Assembly: GCA_964460755.1 (NCBI GenBank)
Contig: CAYWQL010000046.1
Span: forward strand, 1-5,588
Origin: JAYFNU01 sp964460755
GTDB taxonomy: Bacteria; Bacillota; Clostridia; Oscillospirales; Ruminococcaceae
Length of the DNA stretch: 5,588 nt
Direction: 5' to 3'
This document shows, piece by piece, positions 1 through 5,588 of the stretch. Below the pieces are notes generated by a model. It searched no databases and had not been told where the DNA came from. It was given only the letters and a program-made list of their open reading frames with translations. Numbering within the stretch: position 1 is the first letter of the stretch; each line of letters starts with the position of its first letter. A program made the position numbers and the translations under genes.

Positions 1-846
1 CCCTTTCCCGAGCTCGGCGTTATTGGCGTCGCGGTTTCGACGGTTGCGGCCCGCGCTATCGGAACGATTTTGCTCATTATCGTTTTTCGCAAAAAAATAG
101 GAAGGATAGAATTCAAGCTCCTAAAGCCCTTCCCGAAGGAACAGCTCAAAAAGCTTCTTCGCATAGGAGTTCCCTCGACGGGCGAAAACTTTTCCTACGA
201 CGCGGCGCAGCTTGTTATTATGGGCTTTATAAACGCTATGGGACTCGTTGCGGTTAATTCAAAGATATACGTTTATCTCGTCGTTCAGGCGGCGTATTTG
301 TTCACAAGCTCGCTTTCGGAGGCTATGCAGGTCACCGAAGGATATTTGCTCGGCGCCAAGCGACACGACGAGGCGAACAAACGGGTTATGAGGTCTCTTG
401 CGCTCGGTATAGTTGTCTCGGCTGTGCTTACAACCCTTATTTGGGTTTTCAGCGACCAGATAATCGGACTTTTCCTTTCGGGAACAGACCCTAATATTAT
501 TGAGCTTAGGGCGGAGATTCTTTCCCTTTGCAAAACGATTTTGATGATTGATATTATCCTTGAATCAGGACGAGCCATCAACTTTATTATGGTTCGCGCC
601 CTTCAAACGGCAGGCGATATCAAGTTCCCGGTTATTATGTGTATTATCTTTTCGTGGTTCTTCTCGGTCGGCTGCGGCTACATCCTGGGCGTGGCGCTCG
701 GTTATGGCCTTGCGGGAATATGGATTGGAATGATGCTCGACGAGTGCTTGAGAGGCGTTGTGCTGTCCATACGCTGGAAACGCGGGGGATGGCGCAAAAT
801 CGACCTTGTAAGTGAAAAAGAGTTCGAAGCGATACAAGCGGAATAA
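1..846 (+). CDS. MATE family efflux transporter, 3' part (5' end outside window)
   Basis: This is the C-terminal part (281 residues) of a multi-helix membrane protein of the MATE (multidrug and toxic compound extrusion) family, which exports cationic compounds in exchange for Na+ or H+. The frame is open from base 1, so the gene starts upstream; an internal ATG at 70 is not a credible start because the family sequence continues before it. The first visible residues (PELGVIGVAVSTVAAR) match the helix that closes the N-terminal MATE bundle. They are followed by a basic cytoplasmic loop and the RIGVPSTGENFSYDAAQL segment that opens the second bundle. About six hydrophobic segments follow, including a stretch with RALQTAGDIKFP, typical of the family's late helices. 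The tail is short and charged. The gene lies 22 bases upstream of the isomerase gene and is probably co-transcribed with it. The substrate cannot be told from sequence. Confidence 0.9.
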   Translation, partial: PFPELGVIGVAVSTVAARAIGTILLIIVFRKKIGRIEFKLLKPFPKEQLKKLLRIGVPSTGENFSYDAAQLVIMGFINAMGLVAVNSKIYVYLVVQAAYLFTSSLSEAMQVTEGYLLGAKRHDEANKRVMRSLALGIVVSAVLTTLIWVFSDQIIGLFLSGTDPNIIELRAEILSLCKTILMIDIILESGRAINFIMVRALQTAGDIKFPVIMCIIFSWFFSVGCGYILGVALGYGLAGIWIGMMLDECLRGVVLSIRWKRGGWRKIDLVSEKEFEAIQAE

Positions 847-858
847 AGTATTTTTATT

Positions 859-863
859 GGAGG
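859..863 (+). promoter_or_regulatory. Ribosome binding site for the isomerase gene
   Basis: GGAGG lies 5 bases before the ATG at 869. It decides the start: the same frame is open back to an ATG at 812, but that ATG lies inside the end of the MATE gene, has no comparable site, and would add 19 lysine-rich residues not expected in this family. Confidence 0.85.
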
Positions 864-868
864 CAGAT

Positions 869-1552
869 ATGAAGCGCTCTGAAATCAATAAGGCAATACG
901 CGAAATGGAGGCTCTTGCTAAGGCTCACGGCTTCTCGCTTCCCCCATTTTGCGGTTTTTCCGCGGCGGACTGGGCGAGCAAGGGCGCGGAGTATGACGAG
1001 ATACGAGACAATATGCTCGGTTGGGATGTGACCGATTACGGCGAGGGGAACTTCGACAAAATCGGTTTCGCACTAATAACACTTCGCAACGGAAACCTTA
1101 AAATGCCCGACAAATACACAAAAACCTACGCTGAAAAGCTGCTTATGCTAAAACCGGGGCAGTATTCTCCTATGCACTTTCATTGGAGCAAGATGGAGGA
1201 CATCATCAACCGCGGCGGAGGAAATCTTTTAATTAAGGTATATAATTCGACCCAAAGCGAGGAGCTTGATTCGACCGACGTAAGAATATGTTCTGATGGA
1301 CGGGAATATTACGTCAAGGCGGGCTCTCAGGTGCGCCTTACGCCCGGCGAGAGCATCAGCATTTACAGGGGTATGTATCACGATTTTGAGGTCGAACAGG
1401 GAACAGGCGCAGTTCTTATAGGCGAGGTGTCAATGTGCAACGACGACAACACGGACAACCGCTTTTACAGGTCGCTCGGTCGCTTTCCGAAAATAGACGA
1501 GGACGAAGAGCCGTATCGACTTCTTTGCAACGAATACCCGAAAGCAAAATAA
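869..1552 (+). CDS. D-lyxose/D-mannose isomerase (cupin-fold sugar isomerase)
   Basis: The product is a 227-residue cytoplasmic enzyme of the D-lyxose isomerase family (Pfam Lyx_isomer). These enzymes interconvert D-lyxose and D-xylulose, and usually also D-mannose and D-fructose, using a divalent metal, typically Mn2+. The cupin barrel spans about residues 65-195. Its metal ligands are visible as His103 and His105 (MHFHWSKMED), Glu110, and His171 (GMYHDFEVE). By my recollection these spacings and the total length match the characterised E. coli O157 enzyme. The N-terminus is a helical, charged segment and the C-terminus (NRFYRSLGRFPKIDEDEEPYR) is the family's conserved closing stretch. It follows the MATE gene by 22 bases with its own strong ribosome site, and its stop is followed directly by a terminator. 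No xylulokinase, fructokinase or sugar transporter is visible nearby, so the pathway is unclear. Family assignment is firm; the preferred sugar is inferred. Confidence 0.93.
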   Translation: MKRSEINKAIREMEALAKAHGFSLPPFCGFSAADWASKGAEYDEIRDNMLGWDVTDYGEGNFDKIGFALITLRNGNLKMPDKYTKTYAEKLLMLKPGQYSPMHFHWSKMEDIINRGGGNLLIKVYNSTQSEELDSTDVRICSDGREYYVKAGSQVRLTPGESISIYRGMYHDFEVEQGTGAVLIGEVSMCNDDNTDNRFYRSLGRFPKIDEDEEPYRLLCNEYPKAK

Positions 1553-1595
1553 AAAAGCCCCCGTTCCTTTTTTAAGAACGGGGGGTTTGTTTTTT
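1551..1595. terminator. Bidirectional intrinsic terminator between convergent genes
   Basis: CCCCCGTTC (1558-1566) pairs perfectly with GAACGGGGG (1576-1584) around a 9-base loop. On the plus strand the stem is followed by TTTGTTTTTT, ending the MATE-isomerase transcript. On the minus strand it is followed by C and then TTTTTTATTTT, ending the putP transcript. The minus-strand T-tract runs over the last codons of the isomerase gene, so the two units share one compact terminator. Confidence 0.93.
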
Positions 1596-1601
1596 GTGTT
1601 T

Positions 1602-3071
1602 TTAGTCCTTGTATTCAACCGCTGTATCGAAAAGCTTTTCGACGTCTTCGGTGGACTTGTCAAGAAGCGAAACAATTATAATTGCAAGCACGCCAACAAT
1701 AAATCCGGGAACAATTTCGTAAAGCCCAGTTGAGGACAGAAAGATAAGCCATAGCGCGTCGGAAACGCCGCCCGCGACAATACCGGCGACCGCACCCTTG
1801 AAGGTCATTCTTTTCCAGAACAGGCTAAAGATTACCACGGGGCCGAACGCCGCGCCGAAGAGTCCCCACGCGTTGGAAACAAGGTCCATTATGCTTCCCG
1901 AGTTTGGATTTGCGGCGATAATGACAGCCACGATTGAAATGACGAAAACAACAATTCTTCCGACCCAAAGCATTTCCTTATTTGACGCTTTCTTACGGAT
2001 AAGGGGCTTGTAAACGTCGCTCGCGAAGGCGGAAGCCGAGGCGAGAAGCTGGGAATCCGCGGTCGACATAGCCGCGGCGAGAATGGCTGAAAGGAGTATT
2101 CCCGAAACTACGCTCGGAAAAAGACGCCTAACCATGGTGATGAAGACGAGACTTGAGTCAAGGTTGGCAACGTCGGCAAGATAGACCTTTCCGACAAGTC
2201 CGACGGCGACGGCGAAGATAAGAATGAGGGTCGTCCAAATTGAACCGATTACCTTAGACTTTTTGACCTCTTTTGGCGACTTAATCGCCATAAAACGAAT
2301 AATTATATGGGGCATACCGAAGTAGCCAAGTCCCCAGCCAAAGCCCGAAAGGATACCCGAAATGCTTTGCCAATCGAGCTTACCGCTCGAAAGCAAGCTC
2401 CAATAGCCGCTTCCGAAGGTGACCGTTTCGAAGGCGGAGGCGTCGGTTGCGAATAGGGCGATAATCGGGGCGACCATAAGTGCCATAAGCATAAGAATGC
2501 CCTGAAAAAAGTCCGTCCAGCAAACGGCGGAAAAGCCGCCGAGAAAGGTGTAGGCGATGATAATCGCCGCCGCTATGTACATTGCGACAGACGCGTCGAT
2601 GCCCGTTACGGTGTTAAAAAGTGTGCCGCAAGCCTTAATGCTTGCCGCGGCATAAATGGTGTATACAGCAAGAAAAATCACCGCGCATATAACCTGAAGC
2701 ACCTTGCTTGAGCTTAAAAAACGGTTGGTGAGGTATTGCGGAAGGGTGATAGAATCCTTTGACACTATCGAGAATGTGCGAAGTCGCGGGGCGACCAAAA
2801 TCCAGCTTAGTATTGTGCCGAGCGCGAGTCCTATGGCTATCCAAACCTCGCCCATGCCCGCCGCGAATACCGACGCGGGAAGACCCATTAATACCCATGA
2901 GCTCATATCAGACGCGCCTGCGCTTAGCGCCGCGACAAAGCCGTTGATGTTTCTTCCTCCGAGGAAGTAATCCTTTTCGCCGCCGTTTCGTGATTTCAAG
3001 AAAAAGTACAGCCCAATAGCCAGAACGAAAACGAAATAGACGATAAATACGATTAATTCGGTATAGTTCAT
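1602..3071 (-). CDS. putP: Sodium/proline symporter PutP
   Basis: The product is a 489-residue inner-membrane transporter of the sodium:solute symporter family (SSS, LeuT fold) that couples proline uptake to Na+ entry. E. coli PutP has about 500 residues. About 13 hydrophobic segments are visible. The Na+/substrate region AGASDMSSWVLMGLP puts Asp55, Ser57 and Trp59 where E. coli PutP has them, and YFLGGR gives the conserved Arg40. LAAAMSTADSQLLASAS supplies Ser336 and Thr337, matching the second Na+-ligand pair in TM8. GLGYFGMPHIIIRFMA is the PutP-specific stretch that separates it from pantothenate or sugar members, although Met253 stands where I recall Gln in E. coli. The gene is monocistronic, starts with ATG 7 bases after AAGGAGG, has its own promoter, and converges on the isomerase gene. 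Proline import can serve nutrition or osmoprotection; nothing here decides which. Confidence 0.94.
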   Translation of the reverse strand: MNYTELIVFIVYFVFVLAIGLYFFLKSRNGGEKDYFLGGRNINGFVAALSAGASDMSSWVLMGLPASVFAAGMGEVWIAIGLALGTILSWILVAPRLRTFSIVSKDSITLPQYLTNRFLSSSKVLQVICAVIFLAVYTIYAAASIKACGTLFNTVTGIDASVAMYIAAAIIIAYTFLGGFSAVCWTDFFQGILMLMALMVAPIIALFATDASAFETVTFGSGYWSLLSSGKLDWQSISGILSGFGWGLGYFGMPHIIIRFMAIKSPKEVKKSKVIGSIWTTLILIFAVAVGLVGKVYLADVANLDSSLVFITMVRRLFPSVVSGILLSAILAAAMSTADSQLLASASAFASDVYKPLIRKKASNKEMLWVGRIVVFVISIVAVIIAANPNSGSIMDLVSNAWGLFGAAFGPVVIFSLFWKRMTFKGAVAGIVAGGVSDALWLIFLSSTGLYEIVPGFIVGVLAIIIVSLLDKSTEDVEKLFDTAVEYKD

Positions 3072-3078
3072 TGTTTTT

Positions 3079-3085
3079 CCTCCTT
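3079..3085 (-). promoter_or_regulatory. Ribosome binding site for putP
   Basis: AAGGAGG on the minus strand lies 7 bases before the ATG that begins at 3071. It is a near-perfect anti-16S match and supports this start. Its outer two bases belong to the inverted repeat at 3084-3098. Confidence 0.88.
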
Positions 3086-3098
3086 AAGTAATACTTAA
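3084..3098. promoter_or_regulatory. Perfect 7-1-7 inverted repeat at the putP transcription start (candidate operator)
   Basis: TTAAGTA (3084-3090), one central A, then TACTTAA (3092-3098) form a perfect palindrome. It begins 2 bases downstream of the predicted putP -10 box and runs to the ribosome binding site, so it covers the likely +1. That position suits a repressor operator. It could also be chance in AT-rich DNA; no regulator gene is adjacent. Confidence 0.45.
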
Positions 3099-3100
3099 AA

Positions 3101-3129
3101 AATATACCATACTTTTTAGCGCGTTACAA
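3101..3129 (-). promoter_or_regulatory. Predicted sigma-70/SigA-type promoter of putP
   Basis: On the minus strand, TTGTAA (3129-3124) and TATATT (3106-3101) are separated by exactly 17 bases. Transcription would start near 3094, giving a leader of about 23 bases that contains the AAGGAGG site. The -35 matches the consensus at 5 of 6 positions (TTGTAA against TTGACA differs at T/A and A/C, so strictly 4 of 6) and the -10 at 5 of 6. The location directly before putP supports the call. Confidence 0.6.
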
Positions 3130-3140
3130 CAGTAAAGCGC
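3119..3140. promoter_or_regulatory. Imperfect 9-bp inverted repeat over the putP -35 box (candidate operator)
   Basis: GCGCGTTAC (3119-3127) and GTAAAGCGC (3132-3140) are inverted copies with one mismatch, separated by AACA. The 22-bp dyad covers the putP -35 hexamer. Its GC-containing ends stand out in an otherwise AT-rich gap, which argues that they are maintained. A repressor or activator site for putP is the simplest reading, but the binding protein is unknown. Confidence 0.4.
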
Positions 3141-3195
3141 AAAAAACTTAATAAATCGCCGTAAAACATTTTTTATAATTTATTTATAAAATAAG

Positions 3196-3224
3196 TTGCC
3201 GTAATTTGATATAATTTGTATAAA
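3196..3224 (+). promoter_or_regulatory. Predicted sigma-70/SigA-type promoter of the esterase-protease operon
   Basis: TTGCCG (3196-3201) and TATAAA (3219-3224) are separated by 17 bases, with an AT-rich stretch just upstream (3165-3194) that could act as an UP element. Transcription would start near 3231, leaving a leader of about 16 bases. A perfect TATAAT at 3210-3215 is an alternative -10, but it has no good -35 at the right distance. Confidence 0.6.
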
Positions 3225-3236
3225 CTAAGGTGTCGC

Positions 3237-3241
3237 GGAGG
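3237..3241 (+). promoter_or_regulatory. Ribosome binding site for the lipoprotein esterase
   Basis: GGAGG lies 5 bases before the ATG at 3247. It favours this start over the in-frame ATG at 3277, whose nearest purine-rich GGAG is only one base away. The later start would still leave a functional lipoprotein signal peptide. Confidence 0.8.
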
Positions 3242-3246
3242 AATAA

Positions 3247-4764
3247 ATGAAAAAGATAAACAGTAAAGAGTGGAGAATGAAGAGGACGGGGCAGACTTTC
3301 GGCAAAATGATGATAGGGCTTATGGCGCTCTTGACCCTTGTCGGATGCAGAAAAACAAAAGACTCAGATAGGAACGTGCAGCTTGAGCCGGGGGATAAAT
3401 ATACCTACACCACGATAAGCGAGTGGTATGATTGGGGTCCCGCCATAACGAAGGTTATTTTTTATTTGGGCGAGCCGGTCGATTCGTCAACAGTTTTTCC
3501 AGACGACTTTACGGTGTCCTCCGTGCGCGCGTTTAATTACGACGCCACCCCTGTGAGCGAATACATAAAGCCCTCCGAGGTCCAAACGGCACAGCGAAAA
3601 ATTCTCGACGTCTTTGTTTCGGACGAAACAGGAAAAGAACTTTCGGACGGAAGCTACGTTACCTTTGTTCTTGAGGTCAAGGCGGGGGTAGCCGACAGCT
3701 CGCCGCTAAACTACGCAACCTATAACGGAATGTGCAGTTATGCTGATACAAGCTATATCATTGAGCTTTCGCCGGGAGCCAAGCTTAAAGGCACAGACGG
3801 AAAACGTATAACCTTTAAGCCGACGGACAAGGCGGGCTATGTCGCAAACAAGAACATTATCCCAGACGGCTTTACCTATGACGGAAGCTATGAGCAGGAC
3901 GGAATAGAGCTTTTATACGCGACCTTTACGCCTGAAAACGCACCGTCGGAAAACGGCAAAACACCCTTGATAATTTGGCTTCACGGTCATGGCGAGGGCG
4001 GTCACGACGCCACGCTTGCCGTTCTTGGAAACCAGATAGTTAAAATGGGCTCGAGCGAAATACAAGCATATTTCGGCGAAACGGGCGCGTATCTTCTTAT
4101 ACCCCAAGCCCCGACATTTTGGATGGACTATAACGGCAAGGGCAAATACAACAATACTGTAAACGGAAGCCAAGGAAGAAGCGTTTACACCGAGCCTCTT
4201 ATGGGTTTAATCGAGACCTTTGCAGCTGAGCATCCCGACGTTGATAAAAACCGCATATATATCGGAGGAATGTCGAACGGTGGGTATATGACAATGAATA
4301 TGATTACAACCTACCCCGAGTATTTCGCCGCCGCATTTCCCGTTTGCGAATGCTTTTCCAACGAGTGGCTGACAGAGCAAAAGCTTAATTCTATTGTCGA
4401 TATGCCCATATGGTTTACACACGCAAAGACGGATACGACCGTTCCGATTTATCGAACTGTTTTTAATAAATATGGCGGAAGCGACGTGGTGAAGGACGAA
4501 AACGGCGAAGAAATAGCGTACGACAGTTATACAAACGCCGCTTATCGGCGTCTTGTCGAAGCGGGCGCGGCCAACGTGCACTATTCGCTTTTCGACAAGG
4601 TGGTCGACACGACGGGAATGTTCTTTATTGAGGGCACCGACGAGCCGTATGAGTACAACGGTCATTTTTCGTGGATGCCCGTGCTTAACAATCAATGCGT
4701 CGATAATATCAACGGCGAGCAGGTAACGATTTTCGACTGGATATCGCGCCAAAGCAGGGGATAG
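3247..4764 (+). CDS. Secreted lipoprotein esterase with N-terminal Ig-like domain and alpha/beta-hydrolase domain
   Basis: The product is a 505-residue surface lipoprotein predicted to hydrolyse esters. Residues 1-34 form a lipoprotein signal peptide: a basic start, a hydrophobic core, and lipobox LVGC with Cys34 as the lipidated residue. Residues about 50-175 resemble the Ig-like N-terminal domain found in EstA-type esterases. Residues about 215-500 are an alpha/beta hydrolase of the PHB-depolymerase/feruloyl-esterase-like group. The oxyanion segment is IIWLHGHGEGG (His246-Gly247). The nucleophile elbow is GGMSNGGY with Ser343. The likely acid is Asp396 (THAKTDTTVP) and the likely base His473 (YNGHFSW). 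About 75 residues, rich in acidic and aromatic side chains, lie between acid and base and may shape the substrate pocket. It has its own promoter and is followed 8 bases later by the CPBP protease. The substrate is unknown; a carbohydrate-linked acyl ester is possible. A peptidase activity, as some relatives are annotated, is less likely. Confidence 0.85.
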   Translation: MKKINSKEWRMKRTGQTFGKMMIGLMALLTLVGCRKTKDSDRNVQLEPGDKYTYTTISEWYDWGPAITKVIFYLGEPVDSSTVFPDDFTVSSVRAFNYDATPVSEYIKPSEVQTAQRKILDVFVSDETGKELSDGSYVTFVLEVKAGVADSSPLNYATYNGMCSYADTSYIIELSPGAKLKGTDGKRITFKPTDKAGYVANKNIIPDGFTYDGSYEQDGIELLYATFTPENAPSENGKTPLIIWLHGHGEGGHDATLAVLGNQIVKMGSSEIQAYFGETGAYLLIPQAPTFWMDYNGKGKYNNTVNGSQGRSVYTEPLMGLIETFAAEHPDVDKNRIYIGGMSNGGYMTMNMITTYPEYFAAAFPVCECFSNEWLTEQKLNSIVDMPIWFTHAKTDTTVPIYRTVFNKYGGSDVVKDENGEEIAYDSYTNAAYRRLVEAGAANVHYSLFDKVVDTTGMFFIEGTDEPYEYNGHFSWMPVLNNQCVDNINGEQVTIFDWISRQSRG

Positions 4765-4772
4765 AGCAAAAA

Positions 4773-5528
4773 ATGGACAACATTGATAATGATTTAGAGG
4801 GACGCAAAACGACGAGGGGCAGCAGAACGCTTTGGTTTGTTTTTGCCGCGGGGCTGCTGTTCGCTTTTCAGCAGCTTGTCAGCTATATAAGCGGCGCTGT
4901 AGCAAACGCAATCGACTTCTCGGCGGTAGATAAGGACAACGCCTTCGTATGGATATGCGTACACCATATCGTGCAGATGTTAGTCGGTCTGCTTGCGGTG
5001 GTATGTCTTAATAAAATTTACGGGCTTCAATTTAATCTTGCCGCAAAAAAGAGCAAAGCTGGCGCAAGATATACGCTTTTTTTCTCGCTCGCTGTATTTG
5101 CCGTAACCCTTGTTTGCGACGTCGTGTTCTATGTCAAGGGCTTAATTGAGCCGTGCGCCTTTCCGCTTAACGCGACAAACGTCGTCGGCACGCTTGGGTT
5201 CCAGCTTCTTCTTTCGGGGCCGTCCGAGGAAATTGTGTTTCGCGCTTTGCCGATTACTATTCTTTTAAGTATTCTTTACGAGAACGGCAGAAGAGAAAAA
5301 ACAGCGGCGGTCGTCGTTTCGGCGTTTTTGTTTTCAATAGCGCATATTAATTGGTATACCGACCCGTTTTCGCTGTCTTTTTCATGGTTACAGCTCGGCT
5401 ATGCGTTTGTGTTTGCCCTTGTTTACGGTGTAACCTATATAAGAACGAAAAGCGTTATCTATCCGATGATAATGCACAGCCTAAGCAATGTGATTATGGT
5501 GGGATTGGGTTATTTATTTGCCGCGTAG
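4773..5528 (+). CDS. CPBP family intramembrane glutamic endopeptidase (CAAX/Abi-type)
   Basis: The product is a 251-residue polytopic membrane protein of the CPBP family (Pfam CPBP/Rce1-like, formerly Abi). Members are intramembrane proteases related to Rce1; in bacteria some process or protect against peptides such as bacteriocins. All family motifs are present: the glutamate motif GPSEEIVFR with Glu152, Glu153 and Arg157, the second motif FSIAHINW with His191, and the third MHSLSNV with His235 and Asn239. About seven or eight hydrophobic segments are visible, starting near residue 18 after a charged cytoplasmic N-terminus. The catalytic set looks intact. The ATG lies 8 bases after the esterase stop, with only a weak AGGGG 12 bases upstream, so translation probably depends on coupling to the esterase. 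The true substrate is unknown; the context suggests an envelope role, which is inference. Confidence 0.9.
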   Translation: MDNIDNDLEGRKTTRGSRTLWFVFAAGLLFAFQQLVSYISGAVANAIDFSAVDKDNAFVWICVHHIVQMLVGLLAVVCLNKIYGLQFNLAAKKSKAGARYTLFFSLAVFAVTLVCDVVFYVKGLIEPCAFPLNATNVVGTLGFQLLLSGPSEEIVFRALPITILLSILYENGRREKTAAVVVSAFLFSIAHINWYTDPFSLSFSWLQLGYAFVFALVYGVTYIRTKSVIYPMIMHSLSNVIMVGLGYLFAA

Positions 5529-5552
5529 AAGACGCGAGGATAAGTTGCAATG

Positions 5553-5587
5553 AAAAAAGAGTAACACAAAGGTGTTACTCTTTTTTT
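5553..5587 (+). terminator. Intrinsic terminator of the esterase-protease operon
   Basis: GAGTAACAC (5559-5567) pairs perfectly with GTGTTACTC (5572-5580) around a 4-base loop (AAAG), followed by seven Ts. Six As before the stem extend it to 15 pairs and would give a T-tract on the other strand, so it could also stop transcription entering from the right. It lies 24 bases past the protease stop. Confidence 0.93.
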
Positions 5588-5588
5588 G

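Noticed and set aside
812..868. An upstream ATG that would extend the isomerase by 19 residues
   Set aside because: It overlaps the end of the MATE gene and lacks a ribosome site, while the ATG at 869 has GGAGG at the right distance and gives the usual family length.
2635..2970. Several short open frames overlapping putP on both strands
   Set aside because: All are shadows of the putP gene, which has clear family motifs throughout; none has a ribosome site or domain.
3172..3190. TTTATAA-N5-TTATAAA inverted repeat between the divergent promoters
   Set aside because: It is made only of A and T in an AT-rich gap, so chance symmetry is likely; it may simply be UP-element-like DNA upstream of the esterase promoter.
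4207..4752. A 181-codon open frame on the minus strand opposite the esterase gene
   Set aside because: It lies wholly opposite a well-supported enzyme gene, has no recognisable domain or ribosome site, and its cysteine- and histidine-rich, compositionally odd product is what an antisense frame of this codon usage would give.
4773..5528. CPBP gene as a phage abortive-infection or bacteriocin-immunity system
   Set aside because: The old Abi name does not establish that role; no bacteriocin precursor, export ABC transporter or phage-defence partner is visible in the window.
5550..5564. A tiny frame (Met-Lys-Lys-Glu-stop) after a GAGG, just past the protease gene
   Set aside because: Four codons running into the terminator stem; it is best explained by the A-rich left arm of the hairpin.

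Overview
The window looks like a chromosomal segment of a mid-GC Gram-positive bacterium, most likely a Clostridia-type member of the Bacillota. The evidence is strong GGAGG-type ribosome binding sites, hairpin terminators with long T-tracts, a lipobox signal peptide, and gene families common in gut Firmicutes. This placement is an inference from style; there is no rRNA or other marker gene to confirm it. I see no tRNA or rRNA gene, insertion sequence, CRISPR array, or sign of recent transfer.

Layout. Bases 1-846 (+) are the 3' part of a MATE-family multidrug/cation antiporter gene cut by the window edge. After 22 bases and a GGAGG site comes a D-lyxose/D-mannose isomerase (869-1552, +), probably in the same transcript. 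A bidirectional hairpin terminator (about 1551-1595) separates this pair from a convergent gene, a PutP-type sodium/proline symporter (1602-3071, -). The AT-rich 175-base gap at 3072-3246 holds two divergent promoters. One drives putP leftward and carries two inverted repeats, over its -35 and its +1. The other drives a rightward two-gene operon: a secreted lipoprotein esterase (3247-4764) and, 8 bases later, a CPBP-family (CAAX/Abi-type) intramembrane protease (4773-5528). That operon ends in a strong hairpin terminator at 5553-5587.

How the genes fit together. There are three transcription units: drug/cation export plus aldose-ketose isomerisation, proline uptake, and surface ester hydrolysis plus a membrane protease. 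The first and last are the less ordinary pairings. The isomerase has no sugar kinase or sugar transporter beside it in view. The esterase and protease are tightly spaced, which suggests coupled expression and perhaps a linked function at the cell envelope. No clearly new multi-gene system is visible. The most useful leads are the esterase-protease pair and the dyad-rich putP promoter.
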